The notes below the pieces were generated by a model that was not told the DNA's origin, did not search any database, and was given only the letters and a program-made list of their open reading frames with translations. From an uncultured Erysipelotrichaceae bacterium (lineage in GTDB: Bacteria; Bacillota_I; Bacilli_A; Erysipelotrichales; Erysipelotrichaceae): a stretch of DNA of 5,480 bases. The DNA lies in contig CANPNQ010000090.1 in assembly GCA_947575425.1 (NCBI GenBank), positions 1 to 5,480 of the forward strand, read 5' to 3'. The translations under genes and the position numbers were made by a program. This document shows positions 4,979 to 5,480 of the stretch, one piece after another. The first letter of the stretch is position 1; each line of letters starts with the position of its first letter.

Positions 4979-5480
4979 CTAATCCAAATGATTGATCTCT
5001 TTTACATAATGACACGCAACCCGATGTCCAGCTTTCACTTCCTGTAATTCCGGACGTTCCTCCAAACATTTGTCCTTGCAGTAACGACAGCGTCCTGCGA
5101 ACGGACATCCCTTCGGTACATCAATCGGACTGGGAACATCGCCCTCCAGAATAATGCGCTTTTTTTGCTGTTCTAAATCGGGATCAGGGATCGGTACTGC
5201 CGATAATAATGCCTGAGAATACGGATGCAGGGCATTGTTGTACACCTCGGCGCTATTTCCGATTTCCATCAAATGGCCAAGGTACATCACGGCGATGCGA
5301 TCCGAGATATAACGCACAATATCCAAGTCATGTGCGATAAACAAATAAGTCAAATTTAATTTTCTCTGCAAATCAATTAACAGATTGATAATCTGTGACT
5401 GAATGGAGACATCAAGAGCGCTGATCGGTTCATCGCATACGAGGAATTGAGGCTCAATCGCCAATGCTCTGGCAATGCCA
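4979..5480 (-). CDS. oppF: Oligopeptide ABC transporter ATP-binding protein OppF, N-terminal half outside the window
   Basis: One of the two ATPases that drive peptide uptake through the OppBC membrane channel. The frame is open to the window edge, reading [18 protein letters not shown]. The TTG at 5464 is therefore an internal leucine, not a start. Visible parts, in order: end of the ABC signature region; Walker B FLVCDEP with the catalytic glutamate; D-loop SALD; the switch histidine in FIAHDL; and the peptide-transporter C-terminal region with [24 protein letters not shown] and a cysteine-rich tail ([15 protein letters not shown] ... ACHYV). In related DppD/OppD-type proteins such cysteines hold an iron-sulfur cluster. 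The IPIPDPD and [10 protein letters not shown] signatures favour OppF over OppD. About 166 residues are present of an expected 310-330. It is the last gene of its transcript, judged by the strong terminator after it; other opp genes should lie beyond 5480. Confidence 0.93.
   Translation of the reverse strand, partial: GIARALAIEPQFLVCDEPISALDVSIQSQIINLLIDLQRKLNLTYLFIAHDLDIVRYISDRIAVMYLGHLMEIGNSAEVYNNALHPYSQALLSAVPIPDPDLEQQKKRIILEGDVPSPIDVPKGCPFAGRCRYCKDKCLEERPELQEVKAGHRVACHYVKEINHLD

Noticed and set aside
5462..5464. TTG start for a short oppF-like ORF
   Set aside because: The frame continues upstream through the conserved [10 protein letters not shown] sequence, so TTG encodes an internal leucine of a gene cut by the window edge.

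Overview
The window looks like a chromosomal segment of a low-to-moderate GC member of the Bacillota (Firmicutes). The evidence is strong AGGAGG-type ribosome binding sites, sigma-A-like promoters, a UPF0735/PheB-type ACT protein, an OppF of Firmicutes type, a Lit/TIGR01906 membrane protein and a LytTR regulator. An Erysipelotrichia-like or clostridial host would fit, but the sequence alone does not settle the genus. I see no phage, transposon, CRISPR or plasmid feature.

The left part (1-2414, plus strand) is a tightly packed threonine-biosynthesis operon: the 3' three quarters of thrC (threonine synthase, cut by the window edge), thrB (homoserine kinase, ATGA overlap with thrC) and a 144-residue HTH+ACT protein of the UPF0735/PheB family (8-nt overlap with thrB). 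ThrB makes O-phosphohomoserine and ThrC converts it to threonine. The ACT protein probably senses an amino acid, but its job is unknown.

A 128-nt gap (2415-2542) with alternative pyrimidine/purine hairpins and a weak promoter candidate leads to a second plus-strand unit. This holds a four-helix membrane protein of the TIGR01906 family (Lit, lipoprotein intramolecular transacylase) and maf (nucleotide pyrophosphatase, ATGA overlap). A tRNA-Thr(GGU) gene starts one nucleotide after the maf stop codon. A TTGCAA-N17-TATAAT promoter candidate lies inside the 3' end of maf, and a short intrinsic terminator follows the tRNA.

The right part (4147-5480) reads on the minus strand. It holds the C-terminal half of oppF (oligopeptide ABC transporter ATPase, cut by the window edge), ended by a strong hairpin terminator. 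Next comes a 226-residue LytTR transcription regulator with its own promoter and Shine-Dalgarno site. Its N-terminal half resembles a response-regulator receiver, but the phospho-accepting aspartate and the other signature residues appear to be replaced. The convergent region 3931-4146 holds no gene I can support.

Most of the window is ordinary housekeeping sequence. The points most worth a second look are the degenerate receiver in the LytTR protein, the atypical tRNA-Thr and how it is expressed, and the gap at 2415-2542.
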